DNA from: Hofstenia miamia
Taxonomy: Eukaryota > Xenacoelomorpha > Acoela
DNA: 64,000 bases
NCBI GenBank assembly: GCA_004352715.1
Contig: SCFE01000039.1
Span: forward strand, 62,001-126,000
Direction of reading: 5' to 3'
Part shown: positions 12,501-27,500 of the stretch, one piece after another
Layout: each line of letters starts with the position of its first letter
Numbering within the stretch: position 1 is the first letter of the stretch
The notes under the pieces: generated by a model
The model's input: only the letters and a program-made list of their open reading frames with translations
What the model was told of the DNA's origin: nothing
The model's database searches: none
Translations under genes and position numbers: made by a program

Positions 12501-15500
12501 CTAATTTCTTAGTCCATTGTAGATAAGAAATACATATACTATTAAATAGTTAAGGTTACATAAATATTTATTCAATTTCCTCAGGAAGTCCAGTGAACGA
12601 TGAAGGGTCCAAATTTGTTCTCATTCAACCGTAACTGAATTGATAAAATTTTTGTCCTATATTTTTGATAAAAGAATGTCATTTCATATCTACAGAGACA
12701 TAAATTGCTATTGATTCGAGGCTAGACGCATGCGCGAACAATACGGTTCGAAGTTTTCCATGTAAAGGTAGTCCTGAAAGAAACAATTTGGAATTGTCCT
12801 AAAATCGCATCCAAAATATGTGAAATTTCTATTCAAAATATATTCGAAAATAAATATTTATAATACAATGAAACACAAATTTATTCCAATAAAAAACGTA
12901 TATCGATAAAGCTAAATGCTCATATAAAGTAATAACATAGAAGACACATAGAATGATGCTTAGGATTACTGATTGCAGTTTGAACATTCAACTCCAACTA
13001 CTTCCGAGTGCTTTCCGCAGACAGGTGCTTCGCACCTTGGCATCTTGGTTGTGGGATTGCACGCACGTTGCATTTGTCCTGAGGCCTTACAAAGAGCACA
13101 TCGTGGCTTTTGGTTTTCAGAAAAGACGGGTGCATCTGGCCGTTGACCTCCAGCTGCATGCTTAGGTCCAACATAATGCTCTATTTTTTCAACAAAGTTT
13201 CTTTGCAATCCTCTATTCTGCAGCAGCCTCTGTTTCATGTAAGGTGCTGCAAGTTCTATGGAAAGCTTGTGCAAAAACTTTCTGCGACGATGCTGCATCT
13301 GTTCAGGTGCCCAATTTAGGTGGCAGAGATTGTAGATAGTGAATGTGTTGAGGGCACCAACATCCAACCAATTCTGGAAGTGAACAACAGTTCATCTACG
13401 AGTAGTAGATCTTGTTGAAAAATGCTTGCACGTTTGGTCAACAGAATCCATTCCAGCTTTTTTAGCATTGTAATCCAGAATTATCTGCGGTTTCTTCTTT
13501 GGATTGCCATCAAGAGGGACATCATTGTCGTGGTGCTCCGAAGAAATCATATGTACAATTTTTTAGTCTTTGCACCATAAGCACAAATGATTACCTTCCT
13601 TTGTGGATCACCAACTAGGAATGCTGACTCATGAAGTGCCAATGGCTGTCGGAGATATCGAGCAATCTCTCTTTTGTTTCTCATCAAAATGTCAACATAT
13701 GTCATTTGATTTTAATTTGGCAACTTACATGTCAGGTTGAAGCTTGAAAAGTAGCGGTTCCCCGTGATATTCCTTCCAGATCCCAGGTATGGTTCTACTA
13801 GCTTTAGAATTAGATTTTCAACTTTGTTGCTTTCCTTGTGTCAGTTGACTTCTTGATCATGGAATCTCCTTTCAGGAAAGATCTTCTATTTCCATCTGCA
13901 CACCATCTGTACAATTCAACATATTTCCCAGGTTTGCTCGGGTTGTAGGTACAATGTTGTGACCTACACCTGCTTGACACCAGCTGCTCATCGACAACCA
14001 ACTCTTCACTAGGAATATAGTGCACATCTAGCAATGAATTGATGTCTTGCCAAATTTCCCTCACTGCAGCAATTGTGTCTGTGGACTTTCGGGCTTCTCT
14101 AGTGGCTGACTCATCAAATTGAAGAACTCGAAGCTATAGATTGAATAGGTTCTTTGGCATAGATACATTGTAGAATGTATTGGATTGCTTGGATTACAAT
14201 TCATCCACAGGGATCTTCACATCATAGTTCATCCATAAAAGTAGCATACACCAATGAATACTTCCAATTGGGTAAAAGTTAACTGAATATCTACATTCTC
14301 AATTTTGTCTGCCTTCATCTGAGAATATCGTAGAATTTGTAGAAGAATCTCATCAGTAAACAATAAACCTCAAGTCTCTCTTACACTATCCTTGTAAGCA
14401 GTTGGTTTAGCGCAATCCCTTAATCCAATAATATTGGCACCATTACATCTCCCTTGATGAGGAGGAGGAGTTCGGGACCATTTGTGTCCATTTTTATCCA
14501 CCATGCCTTCATTTCCAGCACTATCTTCAACAAAATCCATTTCTTCATCATTTTCTTCCTGATTCGGTTCTTCATCAGATGCAGTAACTTCCTTTTATGG
14601 AATGTCATCTACTTGCTCTTCATCAGATGCCACGTCTTCATAAAAAATGTCGTAAGACTCATAATCAAATATTGCTGCAAGAGCCTGCTCAGCATTCATC
14701 CTCGATTGACGAAGGTGCTTTGCAGTCATGACTGTGACTTTTCAAACACTGAAAATGACTTAGATCAATGAAACACAATATTATTCTAAAAGTCAGTGTT
14801 ATTCACTGATTAGATCACAATGAGCAGAGTTACATTGAATGAACAATAGTGTGATTTCTAAAATCACACGTTGGCCCTCCGAGGGTTAAAGGTAAATATT
14901 TATGTATTTTCATTTGACAGGGGTAACCTGCATCCCTCTGACACTTTACACTTTATAGACCTTCCATGAAATCCAGGAGATTGACACAGTTACGTTATTA
15001 GTAATAAAATTGAATAATTAGCTTAATTCATGCTTGTAGTTTTGCTAACACCATCAATGATTGTTTACGCTCATCAATACAGTCGTTGTTAACATTTTGT
15101 TAATGAGGTCACAAAAGGACGCAAAACGCGATTAGTTGTATGAACCACTAGTAAACTATTTGTACTGAATATCGTTCTAGAGAATCTAAACCATATTGGT
15201 CTCCCTCCCACTTAGTCCCTTTCGATTTGGTCTCATTACATTTTTATTGTAATTGTCGAATGTGCTCCCATACATAATTTCTAAAGTTTACCTAAATTGC
15301 GCTGAGTTAGTACCAACTAACAACCAAGACAGCTGTGTATATTATTCCAAATCTATTATCGCAGTCTCAGTATCTTCAATAATGTACCCAGTCCCATTGA
15401 AATATTTAGTTGCAAGTGGTTTTTTTTCAACGCTTAAATTTGTTATCATTGAAATTTATTTGTGTGCCTCAGTTGTAGAGATATATCCATTTAGACCGAT

Positions 15501-18500
15501 CCTTTTTCCTTTTTGAGTAGACGTCTTGAAACGTTCTTCAATTCTTTTAATATTTCTGATATAAATGCAAAAGCGCCATTGGAATATTTTCCCGGCATAA
15601 CTTTGGATTTAATATAATTTTTACGAAAGCTAATGACATATCTGGTTCCACATCAAAATATAGTAAAACATTGATTTTGCAATCACTTTTGTGCGGAATT
15701 TCTCACAGAAAGTGACTCGCTCGATTTTGACGTTAAATCGAATCATCTCAAAAACGATTAATTTAGTTTATGTCAAATTAGTGACATAATCCGAGTAATT
15801 CATTACTAGATGTCTGAGAAAGCATTTATTATTTACGATACCTATAAATGCAATACAAACAATACTGTATACAATCTACACCGGATTAATACCTGTAGGT
15901 TTTCGCAGCTGATATTAAATCGCTGTTGCATTGTACATGGAAATTTCGCAGTAATTATATATTTCACTCAATTAGATTTTTGTTTATTTAAACATATTTA
16001 TGCGAATCAGAGTATTGAACCCAACAGCCGAAAGCATGGGGCAATATCCAAATGGGCCGGATATTTTTTTCGGCCTAGTAGTATATCAATTTCTGCTATA
16101 TTTTGGGCCATTTAACTGATTTTTCTATCCGATACTAGAAAAAATATCTGAACGATTGTTCGCTGTAACTGCAGACCGATCAAGATACTGAACGACTTAG
16201 CATCCATTTCTGCTACTTCAAATCGTTTTGAAGTTAAAAAATTCAATATTCCCAATGCTATATATATATAAATGAATTATATTTTCGAATTTAATGCAGT
16301 CGTAGAATTTTGATTTCGATAGTTAATATAATTTTGTCCTTTCATCTACTCTTAGGTATAGTCGAAATAGTCTTCGTCTAATAGCCACGGAGGAATATTA
16401 TTCCCGCAAAATGTCTAATTATTTTTGTCTGAATGGATGATAAATGTTGTTATTTAGCGTTCAAATTTAGAAATATTATTAGACGTCTAGCATTCTTTTA
16501 AAGTGATCGATAAAACTCATAGGTGATAATTAGATTATACTGCTTACTTAAATATTAACGTCTTTTCACTCATATCAAAAGTTTTTAAGTTTGTTTTAAA
16601 TGCTAAGAACCAACCTTTTTTAATTGTTTTACATTGGTCTAGTAAGCCAATTGTTTGGAGTGTTTTTTTCTGTTTTCTTGCCATGGTAATAAATTATTCG
16701 TAACTGATTCCACTTATCAAGCAGCAGTTTGCATATAAAGGTATAGTGAAATGTTCCGGGTGTTCCGAGTAGAGATGAGCGCGGTACAGGTTTTGTAAAA
16801 TTATTGCCACCGCAGAGAAAAAACTTCAACGCTAACCACTGCAATGTTCGTTTTTTTCCCGCAAACCACCTTAATAAATGAAATTTTACCTCGATAAACC
16901 GCAATAATGGCTATTTTTATCTTCGTAAGAAAATATTCATATTTTTGAATTGGTTTTTTAGAGTTATTAATCATTCGTAGAAAAGTTTAAAAACAATTTC
17001 TTAGGTATTTTGTGATTTCATTCAATATTATTAAGTTAGCATTAAATTTTCAATGAAATGTGTAACGATTACTTTTAATATTTTGTATGTGAAATCTCTT
17101 AATTTTGCTTCAAAAACAGTTTTTTGAGAAATAGTTAGAGATTTTAAATCTTAAAACAAATCACGTTATCTGTATAACTACCATTCCACCACACGTTGTT
17201 TTAGTTCTACCGCAATTGCGTAAATCGCTACCGCGGTATTACCGCACCGTACTCATCTCTAGTTCCGAGATTTTTTCGGATTTTAATATTATTTTAAGTT
17301 CGTTATCACTTGAATTTCAATATTCAATTACCTACCATTCTTATGATGGGCTTTGCCAACCTAGGAATTAATATTTTGATAACTGACTAAATAATACTTC
17401 CAAACGTTCGAAATTTATCAAATTCATTATAAGTAATGCATGTAGATGGAAAATTTTAATTAGTTTAAAAATTTCTATTCAACAATTTTTATTCTTAATA
17501 ATGAATTTAATAGCATTACTTGGCATTTATCTTCTCCCTTACGACAAACAGGTAACCAATCCTGAAAAAACTCTTTCTCCGACTTGACGTTTGCCTGGTT
17601 AATAAAAATGGTTGAACACGCATGAATTCAGGGTTTTTTTAAGTAGTACTACAGGCTGCGAAATGATTGAAGATAACCGCACTTTCCAAAACGGTTTCTT
17701 TCTTTCTTTGAATTTCATAGTTTGAAGACTGCATACATGTTTACTAGCTTAACCGTTGGTATTATTTCCCCACATTTGGAAGATTTAGCCCCGCCCTTTC
17801 GAATTTCTCATATTTTATAAGTTATTGGAATGGAATTGAACTAAAGCAAATATTTCTAAAATTCTCATTCAACTCAATCAATAGCATGCGCTTTCAACGA
17901 TTCCTTTCGCATAATTTAATTACTTTACACCACATTGTTATTTGTTTCATGAACGTTTAATTAGTTTTCTTCAAACTTTTCCATTATTATTTTTACATTT
18001 ATTAATTGTATGCGTCGAATTTCTTTGAAGATCTTTAGAACAACCTTTATTCATTTTTCAATGAAGCTGGAATAAACGCATCAAGTCAGCCCTTACCAAG
18101 CTTTCTTCCATTTATAATGAATTATAGTAGTCCGAATAGCTCCAATGTAAATTATTTAATGGAGATCATAAGATTATTTCTATTCGCAATTAGTTTTATT
18201 CCTGTTCCAGATCTCTCGGTCATGGCACCAACTACAGACCAAAAAACAAATAGAGAACGGGCTCTCCGCCCAAACTTATCAACGAGTCGAAACTTTTAAG
18301 CCAGGATCCGCTCATTTTGATTTAAAGCATGTTTGGCTCGGCTCTGCTTGCCAAAGAAAACCTCGTTTAAGCTCCACAACTCCCCTAAAAATCTTGCGTT
18401 CTCGCAGAATTTTTTTACATAAAAATAAGACTATAAAAATTACTGTGTAATGAATGAATCAATTAGAAAAACACAACCATATATTAACTATGTTTAAACG

Positions 18501-21500
18501 ATGATTGTTGTATATCCAATCCACTGATCAAGCTCGGCTCGGCTCTGTTCATTACAAGCTCAGCTCGTTGACAAGTCTGTCTTCACCATATTGTCAATTT
18601 CAACCGGAACCAATTTGATTTAATATTTGCTTTTATATTGTATTATATTTGCTAAACTAACATCTCATTTCAATATTCAATTTGTTTAATAACGCGTAAT
18701 TTTAGGAACCAAAACTCGCGGACTTGGCCAAAACGGGGACTCAAAAATTTAACACGGTCATTGACCAGTACGGGACTGGGATAAAATGTGTGTGGTCCCA
18801 CAGCTCTCTAATTCATACACTAGATTAAACTACAACCGCAAGCTTTGGTCATATTTGCAAGTTAATATTCAAAACAGTTAATTACCTAAACCAGAGATCA
18901 ACAAAATAGATATTTTATAACTACAATAATTTGTTTTGCAGACTACAATATATTATTTAACCTGCTCTTCGCTTGTTCAAAAATAACCACTTTGCGCTTA
19001 AATCCAAGCATTTAGCCTCTTCTTTATTTTCCAAGTTTTATTCAAACGTGTGAGTTTAGGATTTTTTATCGAATTGCTTTTGCTAAGTGAACAAATTAAG
19101 GATCATCAAAAGACATAGGCTATTGATTGGTATTTTTAGACATCCTGTATGCTTAGTTTTCCATTTATTATTCATAGGAACAGTTGCATGCGTTTAGTAT
19201 GCCTTTAAATTTACTTCAATTGTGTACTAAGTCAATTTGAGATGTGAAATTCTCGTATACCGTCTTTTATTTGCCTATAATCTAATATTTGTAGTTTACG
19301 TCAATTCTCGACGGCCCCCTAAATGCCGTGCGTTTGTAATCATACATCGATTTTCCAGTAGTTGTGCACCGCGATGGCGGAAATGTAGTTTGCTGGGGAT
19401 ATCGCACTTTACCTCTGTTTCTGTTAACTAACTTCCTGCTTATTTTTAATGCATTGTTTTTCTCTTTATCGTCGTTATCATAAATTTCATTTGCTATATT
19501 TCCAAGTGACTTGTTTCCAAATTAGTACTAGTATTATATTCTGCCAGTTAATTCATATGAGAGCTGTTTTAAAATTGAAGAATTGCTACAGCAAACTAAC
19601 GAGTATATCCAACTGTTATTGGAACACCAACACGAAAAATGTAGGATACCTCTGCAAATTTATCAGCAGCTGAACAAGACTGAAATTTCGTACAATTTTC
19701 AAGAATTTCGGAAATAATTTAATTAACGCATCCTTTAAACCGGGAAATTCCGGCCCCAGTGTACTGTTCTGCGACCATGGCCGGCTAAGGCCAAAGAGCC
19801 ACGGCCGGTTACGGCCTAAAATTTTGTTTTACGGCCAAAATCCTGACTAAGATTTATTTCTGAACATTATGATGAACAATTTATTTCCATGATTTTTATT
19901 TGGATTTTTTTTAATGCTTAGTCGTTTTGAACATTTTCTTTAGTTGTTCGAACTATGAGAATGTTTCAATCGTTCTTTCAAAATTGCAGTATTTTATTTA
20001 GTAGTAGTAAAAACGCCGAATACGGCAAAAAATCACAGCTAACGGCAGTATACTGTTAAAGCATTACGGTTTCCTTGGGTCAAAGTTTACTTTGCACGAC
20101 CGGCTACGGTCAAAAAAATTGCCTTGGTCACAGAACACTACCCCAGTGGCACACTTAAGTACTGCAAATATAAATCCTTTTATAATCGTTGCACATTGAA
20201 ATGTTTAAGTGGCACCTATAGGTGCCCCCTTATTATTTTAAAAATATATAATTTTTTGGAAAAAAATTATTTGTATTTGTATTTTATCTTCTGTTTTAAA
20301 ATTCTATAAAAGAGCTCGAATAAATCCGAGTTTGGCCGTTAAAGTGTTAAAAAAGTCGTTTCCAAATGCCTAATCCTCATTCATTTTACTAATATCTGCA
20401 CAAAAAATATGCAAAGTTTGAAAATAAACAATATGATGCAAAAACCTAACGCTAATAGGCTTTGGGTCCTTGATCATAATTCAACGTAAATTAATTACTT
20501 CGTTTTGAATTCGTGATTTATAGAATGTTTATGAAGGGTTAGCTTTAATTTCAGATGCATTTTGGTTTTCCGCTATGCAATGGCTACATTGATGTTTGTC
20601 GATTAACACATTAACTGTTAAGTGACAAGAACGTCGAATTTAGAGCAGTGTGGCTCTTCGATGAGTCACAAGAGTTTCGCTATATTTTTTTAATTCAATT
20701 TATTATAATATATTTCCGAGGTGTTGAATCACTTAACATATTAAATTTAGTAACACTTTTGATAATCCTAGCCTATTTTTTGGGTAAAGTTTGTCAATAG
20801 GCCTTCAATTATAGCGGATTACATATTTTAGTTGATTCGTCTATTTCGTCAGCTAACTGTAGTAGATGATGACAAAATAACAATGCAAAGATCTTGAATT
20901 TAGTTTTAAGACTACCGCATAAATGTTGTTTTAATTTTTAGCTTTTTGCTAACGGCCTCTATTGATACATTGTTTTAGAGCAACCTTATCAGGCTTCTCT
21001 TTGGGTTGGTACAAATCTCGGCAGTGTTGTACCTTTGTTCATTCAACAATCATCTTCCGAAACACGCTATCACTTTCAGCCTTATTGTAAGTAATTTTTG
21101 TATTGCTGCCCATGTCACGAATTTATTCCTAGAATGAAATATTAAGCATTTTGGAGATCCAAATAATTTCAACTCCTAAATGTGGCCTGATAATATTTTT
21201 TTTTGGTTTTTTATAAATACACAATAATAATTTAGTGGCTACTTTTCTATTTTATAATTAACTTTGAAATGTTGTCAAATCTGTGAATTTTGCTTGCTAC
21301 TATTTTCTCGTGGTTTTCAAGAAAACGGCATTGTTTGTAATGTGTTATTCAATAAAGCCTCAAAGATTACAATGTTGCTTCATTGTCTTCAATGTTGAAC
21401 ATCACTCACTTTTCATTATCTGGGTTAATTTGACCCAAATTCTTCAAAGCTGAGGCTGCATTTCTCAAATAGACGTAATTACTAATATGAGGTATCGTAG

Positions 21501-24500
21501 CATTTTAGCTTTTGATGTTGTACCTGGCACCTGGCTTATTGTTTGCATACACGTTTGTAATAACACTAATTATCATTATGGATCAGATTGCCCATTTAAA
21601 ATTTTTATCATCATTTTAGTTTCTATGTGGCCTCCAGATATTCGGTTTGTACCAATGCAAGCGACATTGCCAACCACACAATGATTTTAGACTACAATCT
21701 ACAAAATGGCGATACTGGTGTGATTGAAAAATTATTGAGTATTTTTGACTCGTCGTGCATTATCTCTGGCCTGTAAAGTTGTTTGACATTGTTAGATATT
21801 GACGTCTTTGCAGAATTTGTTATTTAGTTTGTTTATTTGTATTAAAACTTGGTACCTTTGCACATTGAAAAGATTTTCATGTGCGGGCAAAACGATCCAT
21901 CTTGCTTATTGATGTGCAATTGAATTCTTGTCAATAAGAGAATTAAAAAATGCAGATGCACGATTTTTAACAACTGATTACTTAAACATCGCCAAGAAAT
22001 AGTAGACATCATCAATTATTTTGCTGTCCGTTTAGCAATAATTGTTTGATGATCATCTTGTGTGCCAATGACGATATTTTCCTGCCTGCTGACATTTTGC
22101 TCAAATTAATGTAACCAAATGCATGAACACAGGGGTTTACTCGAGGGTGTGCTCAGGGGGGGGACGTACCCACTCTTGTTAAATTCGATTTGGTCAAAAT
22201 ATAACATAAAAATACATCACTCACATTTTGAGGCGCCTTGCTAATTATTTAGGAGTACAGCCCTGCATGTCGATATGTGAGTTCATTTGTCTATCAAAGC
22301 TACACAATTGTTGTATCCGCTAATGAATGTGTTTGAGCTTTCAAATCTATTTCAATGTGTAGCTTTGTGAATTGTTAAAGATAATCCGGTCAATAAGTCA
22401 TTTCTCAAAATGTTGTTTTGTTTAAAAATGATGCTTCTAAAAAAGGCATATACAATGCTTTGCGCTATTTTTCTAAATTGACAGTAAATTTATTATATGT
22501 TTATTTTATTAAATTGTATAGGTTCATAGGTGAATTTTGTAAAAAATGGTGTAAGGTAATTAGCAATTTTGGGCTTAGAACCGTTTGTACTTCACAAAAT
22601 AATGTTGTTAAGTATTTTTAGCAGTCATCCTTTAACTGTTGCCCTCCTACTTTTCATTTATCAGTTAAGGGAAACCTTCAGAGCTGGGATTAAGGCATGG
22701 TTACTATTACCCGTTTTCCACCGGAAATATTTTCCATTTAAAATCCATTAATTACAATAAAATGATGCCATTTAAAGTGTTAATAATGCCAATTATTCTC
22801 TTAGTAATTCAATTTTAGATCGTTAAAATGTCATGCGTAATTTAATTTTGCTAATTTAAAAGTGCGAATATTTTTTAATGAGCACGTAGATTGTTTAATA
22901 AACGTGTTATTGAAATTTTAGCTTTTAAATAAAAGGGGTGTGTTGAACGCTTCTTTTCGCACCGATGTAAGTGGTTTCCATATTTTTAGGCGTAACTCCT
23001 ATATATTTTAAGTGTATTTTATAGTCACTGGAGAAAAAGGTATGTAATTCCAAGATTCATTTCTCATCAGCTAGGCTACAACCTGCTGTTCTGGAAAAAT
23101 TTCAAAATCTCAAACATTGCGAAGTGAATAAATTCGGTCCATTATTGTCTTTTCTTATTTGAACCCTATCGATGTCGGTCATAGCCTAGCTTGTTGTTTT
23201 AATGTGTTCATATTACATTGATATCAAAATAAAAAATTTGTGGTATTTTATAAATTTTTTACTCCTTCGTTTGTTGCTTGACACCAGTTCTATCATTTCT
23301 AGGTATTATATTATCATTGTAAAGCTTTCAGTTTTTGGTTAGTGTTGAAATCATTTTTCAATTAATTTGGAGGGGTGTTTTTTAGCATCGGTTTTCACAG
23401 CGAAGGGTGTTATCTCTACGATTGGATTTATTGATGCGAATGGTGCTTTGTTCAAATCTCTGAGTGATCCGTGGCGTGATCCCAACTTATCTAACAGTAG
23501 TCAGGAAGAGCCAAAACGGAAAAGTATACCATTTTACTTCAGCTCATTCTATTGTGCACTTTACACGATTATATATTTAATATTATCTTTTTCTACAGCT
23601 TTCGAAAATAAAATCGAAAATAATATATATATATATATATATATATACTTAATTATTTACTTATATTTATGTAGTTGAAATTCAGTATTGAAATTGCAAA
23701 TTAATATTTTGATATCAAAAATATTTATGCACAACCAAACAATGTTGCCAATTGTTTCCTTTTTATTAACGAATAAATTCCAATATATATCTTAGGTAAC
23801 TCTCATTATTTTTTATTGCTGAAAATATAATATATTCATCATGTTCAAATATTTATTCAATAGTATAAGTTGTAAGATTATAATATCGCAAAAACATTCT
23901 CAAAAAAATTTATTAAATCATTTTAGTGATTGTACACAATGCTACAGCACTGACATTGTTTATGCGAAATTAAGAGGCTCATTTGAAAAGACGGGCTAAA
24001 AAATTTCTTCTAAAAGCTAAACCAATTTTTGCAGTAAACATAATAGATAAATAATAGAACGTATTTGTTCTAGTTCAACATTTTTCGATTTAGGCAATGG
24101 AATATGACAAACACTGTAATTGCTAGTCAAGGCCTCACTACAATCGAGCGCTTTAATTGTTTGGCAAAAATCAATCACTAGTAATTACATTTTTATCCAA
24201 ATGCAAGAAAATTGAACATTGTGCAGTCTTCTGTTTTGCACAATGCGCTTATTGTCTAATAATCACGATATATTTTCCTCCAAAAATTCATTCTTATTCG
24301 AAAGATTTAATCTTTATAATAATGTATGCAGAAGAATTCTTTTTAACAATAGTGGAAGGTACCTAACCACTCGAGTTTCTAATTGAATTTTTAATTTTAT
24401 CAAGTCTTCATTAATGCGATTACATTTTTGAAATCCAACCAATCAGGTTTACGAGTGGACATTAAAAATTCCTAAACTTTGACATATGTTTTAATTTTAC

Positions 24501-27500
24501 TTTTTAAAATATTTCACGTTATTTTCATTAAAGAAATATGCTAGTAAAGTTGAAGCGTTAATTCAGTTTTGGCACCATTTGGTTTCATCCAAACTTAAAT
24601 AGCCAAGTATATTTAATCTTTTAATATGATTGAATGCGTTAGTCAAAGACTCATCAATTATAATACGATTTGACTGCGTAAGCGAGATAACGCACATCGA
24701 CAATCAAAATTATAATTTTTCCTTTCTCATTCCATGTATTCGTAGTGTGAACCTGCAATTTAGCAGCGTTGATTAACATGTTTATAACAATGGTTTTAAC
24801 GTTTTTAGCAAGAGTATTTTACATTACATTGTGTGCAAACAATGCTATTTATAACTCTCCACACTTTGTTTTTTATAATTTCAATTCAGTTTATTTTTAA
24901 CAAGTCATTTAAGTTTGTCAATATTAAAACTCATAATTTAGCGTTAAAAAACCCACCTTGAGTATTTGTTCTTAGTAACAGAGATTCGAATTAATGTTCA
25001 AAGATTCGAACTTAAAATTTAGTATTTTCTACTACGTCTACTTGTAATATTTGTATAGTACAGTCGAATTTCTCTTTCCATAGGACAGTAGTTTCATTTA
25101 CTTATCAAATTCCTTTCTACCTATTTCAAATTGCGGATAATTTTCTTGGTTTAGCATATAGTTTTAGACTAATATGATCATTAATTAAACAGATTCGACA
25201 CAAAGAACTGGCTGTAATCCTTATACCCCACTGCAGTAAATTGAAGAGCACTTATGCAAATCCCTCTAAAATGTTTCTTCTACAAGGTTTAATCGACGCC
25301 TCAAATCTCAATAAGGTTCTGCACATAATTTACTCTTCAATTTCTAATCGCTGTCATGTTCTCTTGTTGCTAATATCAATATCTGTGTTAAAATTAGAAC
25401 AAAGAAAATGTTAATTGAACCTCAATTTTCCGGATCAGGTTAAATGTTTCAATTTGGCAGAATATTTATATGAGTACATTTTCTTTTGAGCGATTCGATA
25501 GATTTAATTTTTATTCGATTTAAGGCGATCTTTCAAATGTTGTATTCGATGTTTTCTAATATATACCTCACGCAGAAAGCCGAAGAAACTAAATTGACAA
25601 TTAATTGTTTAAATTTTTAAAGATTTTTGATGTTCAGATGGATATTAACGATGTTAAATTAACCACACAGGCAATCAGCGTGTTGTGTATTCATGTATTA
25701 CAAAATAATTTATCGCGTAGGTATTTTTCAAGTATTTTGAATGTGTAGATGGTTACGGTATTTTAAACCAAAAATTCGTATATTTTATTGTGAATCGTGG
25801 TCGAAACACTGATCACAATTAATCAAGAAAATGCCAATTTCGATAGCATTGGAAAAATGGAAAGGCTTTTGGTCTTTAACTTTGCATTCATTCTATTCTC
25901 TGACAAATCGCATATCGTATCAAGCTATTTAGATTTGTTTGAGTTAGCTTTCAAAAGAAGTTCTGCAAAATTAGTTTAATGTAATTTATTCAACATAGCA
26001 GCTCTTTCGGAAACTGTCAAATAGAGTGTAAATTTAATGCAATAGCCTGCTGTCAATTAAAATATGGTAATTTTCCTATTTTGTTGTTATCAGAGCTATG
26101 AATATTGCATTTGTAAACGCAGACAATAAAATGTTATTTCTATTTTATGAACCGTAATAAAATTACAAACAGACGCATCGTGCAGACTTTCCAATTCTGT
26201 ATAACAAAACGCCGGAAGGATTGATTTAAAAAACAGTCATGTAAAATTAAGTCTTCAGAATTGATCGCTTCTGATTGCTCCACATTTATTTAATCCTGGA
26301 AATATAAGAAAGGGTAATTGACCTATTATTATAGCTATCTTTTTGTATGTATGTACCTTTAGCGTTAAAAAACCCACCTTGAGTATTTGTTCTTAAGCAG
26401 AGCTATGAATATTGCATTTGTAAACGCAGACAATAAAATGTTATTTCTATTTTATGAACCGTAATAAAATTACAAACAGACGCATCGTGCAGACTTTCCA
26501 ATTCTGTATAACAAAACGCCGGAAGGATTGATTTAAAAAACAGTCATGTAAAATTAAGTCTTCAGAATTGATCGCTTCTGATTGATACGCATTTATTTAG
26601 TCCTGGAAATATAAGAAAGGGTAATTGACCTATTATTATAGCTATCTTTTTGTATGTATGTACCTTAAAGATTTGGTTTAAAATTGACAGGAAATGCAAC
26701 AATGCATGTCTGTTCTACATTTTTGCTCAGCTTTGTAAAGAAGCAAGCAATTATATTTTGTTGTTCCTTGCAAATGCCATAGGAATTAGGCCAAACATCT
26801 CCAATAAATTGAAAAAACTTTGCAATAAGTAATGTTCGCCTTTGCAGCAATATATCTGATAGTCGTTTTCTTGTAGACAATTATCAGCTACTGTTATTCC
26901 TCCATCAAAGTATGTCATGTTTTCAACTAATGTTTAGATAAAAAATGTATGTTCATCAAGTATTGTTTCTATTAGAATCCGAGTTCCAGACACAAACGTT
27001 GAAATGGAAAACGCACTTCTTTAGTTAAGCTGAAAAGGTAATACGTAATATGAGCATATTTTATACAACTTCCCAGCGTAGGATTAGTTTCTTTTATTCT
27101 GTAAAGCCATTCCTTCCCCAGTGACCACACCTGCAAAGAATTCAAAATCTTCAACTTGCATGGAAAAGGTTCTCATTTTGGATAGAATGGATAGAAGGTG
27201 TGGGAGAACAATCTTGTTTCTCGGTTAGGTTCATGTTTTAGGAAAAAATTTGAGAGGCTTAAATAGATATATAGATATGTAGTAAATGTTCTCATCCAAA
27301 GTTTATTCTTATATAAAGGAACCTTCTTATATAAAACTTTAGTTTGAATAATAGCATCATTAGTGACAATTTTTATTTAAGGTAAGATTTTGAACTATAG
27401 TTTAAAACGGTCATCACTTCATGTTAAACTCATTCAATATTTTTTATTTCTGAAAGTGAAATATTTTTGCTGCTAATTAATCCGAATCTGTAAAAGCTAG

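Larger units (their letters stand above)
12201..20978 (+). other. Tomosyn intron of about 8.8 kb
   Basis: It contains a piggyBac relic (12966-14889), two well-delimited hAT MITEs (16770-17261 and 19762-20140) and a palindromic repeat (18274-18576). Outside these it is AT-rich, with no exon recognised. Confidence 0.75.
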
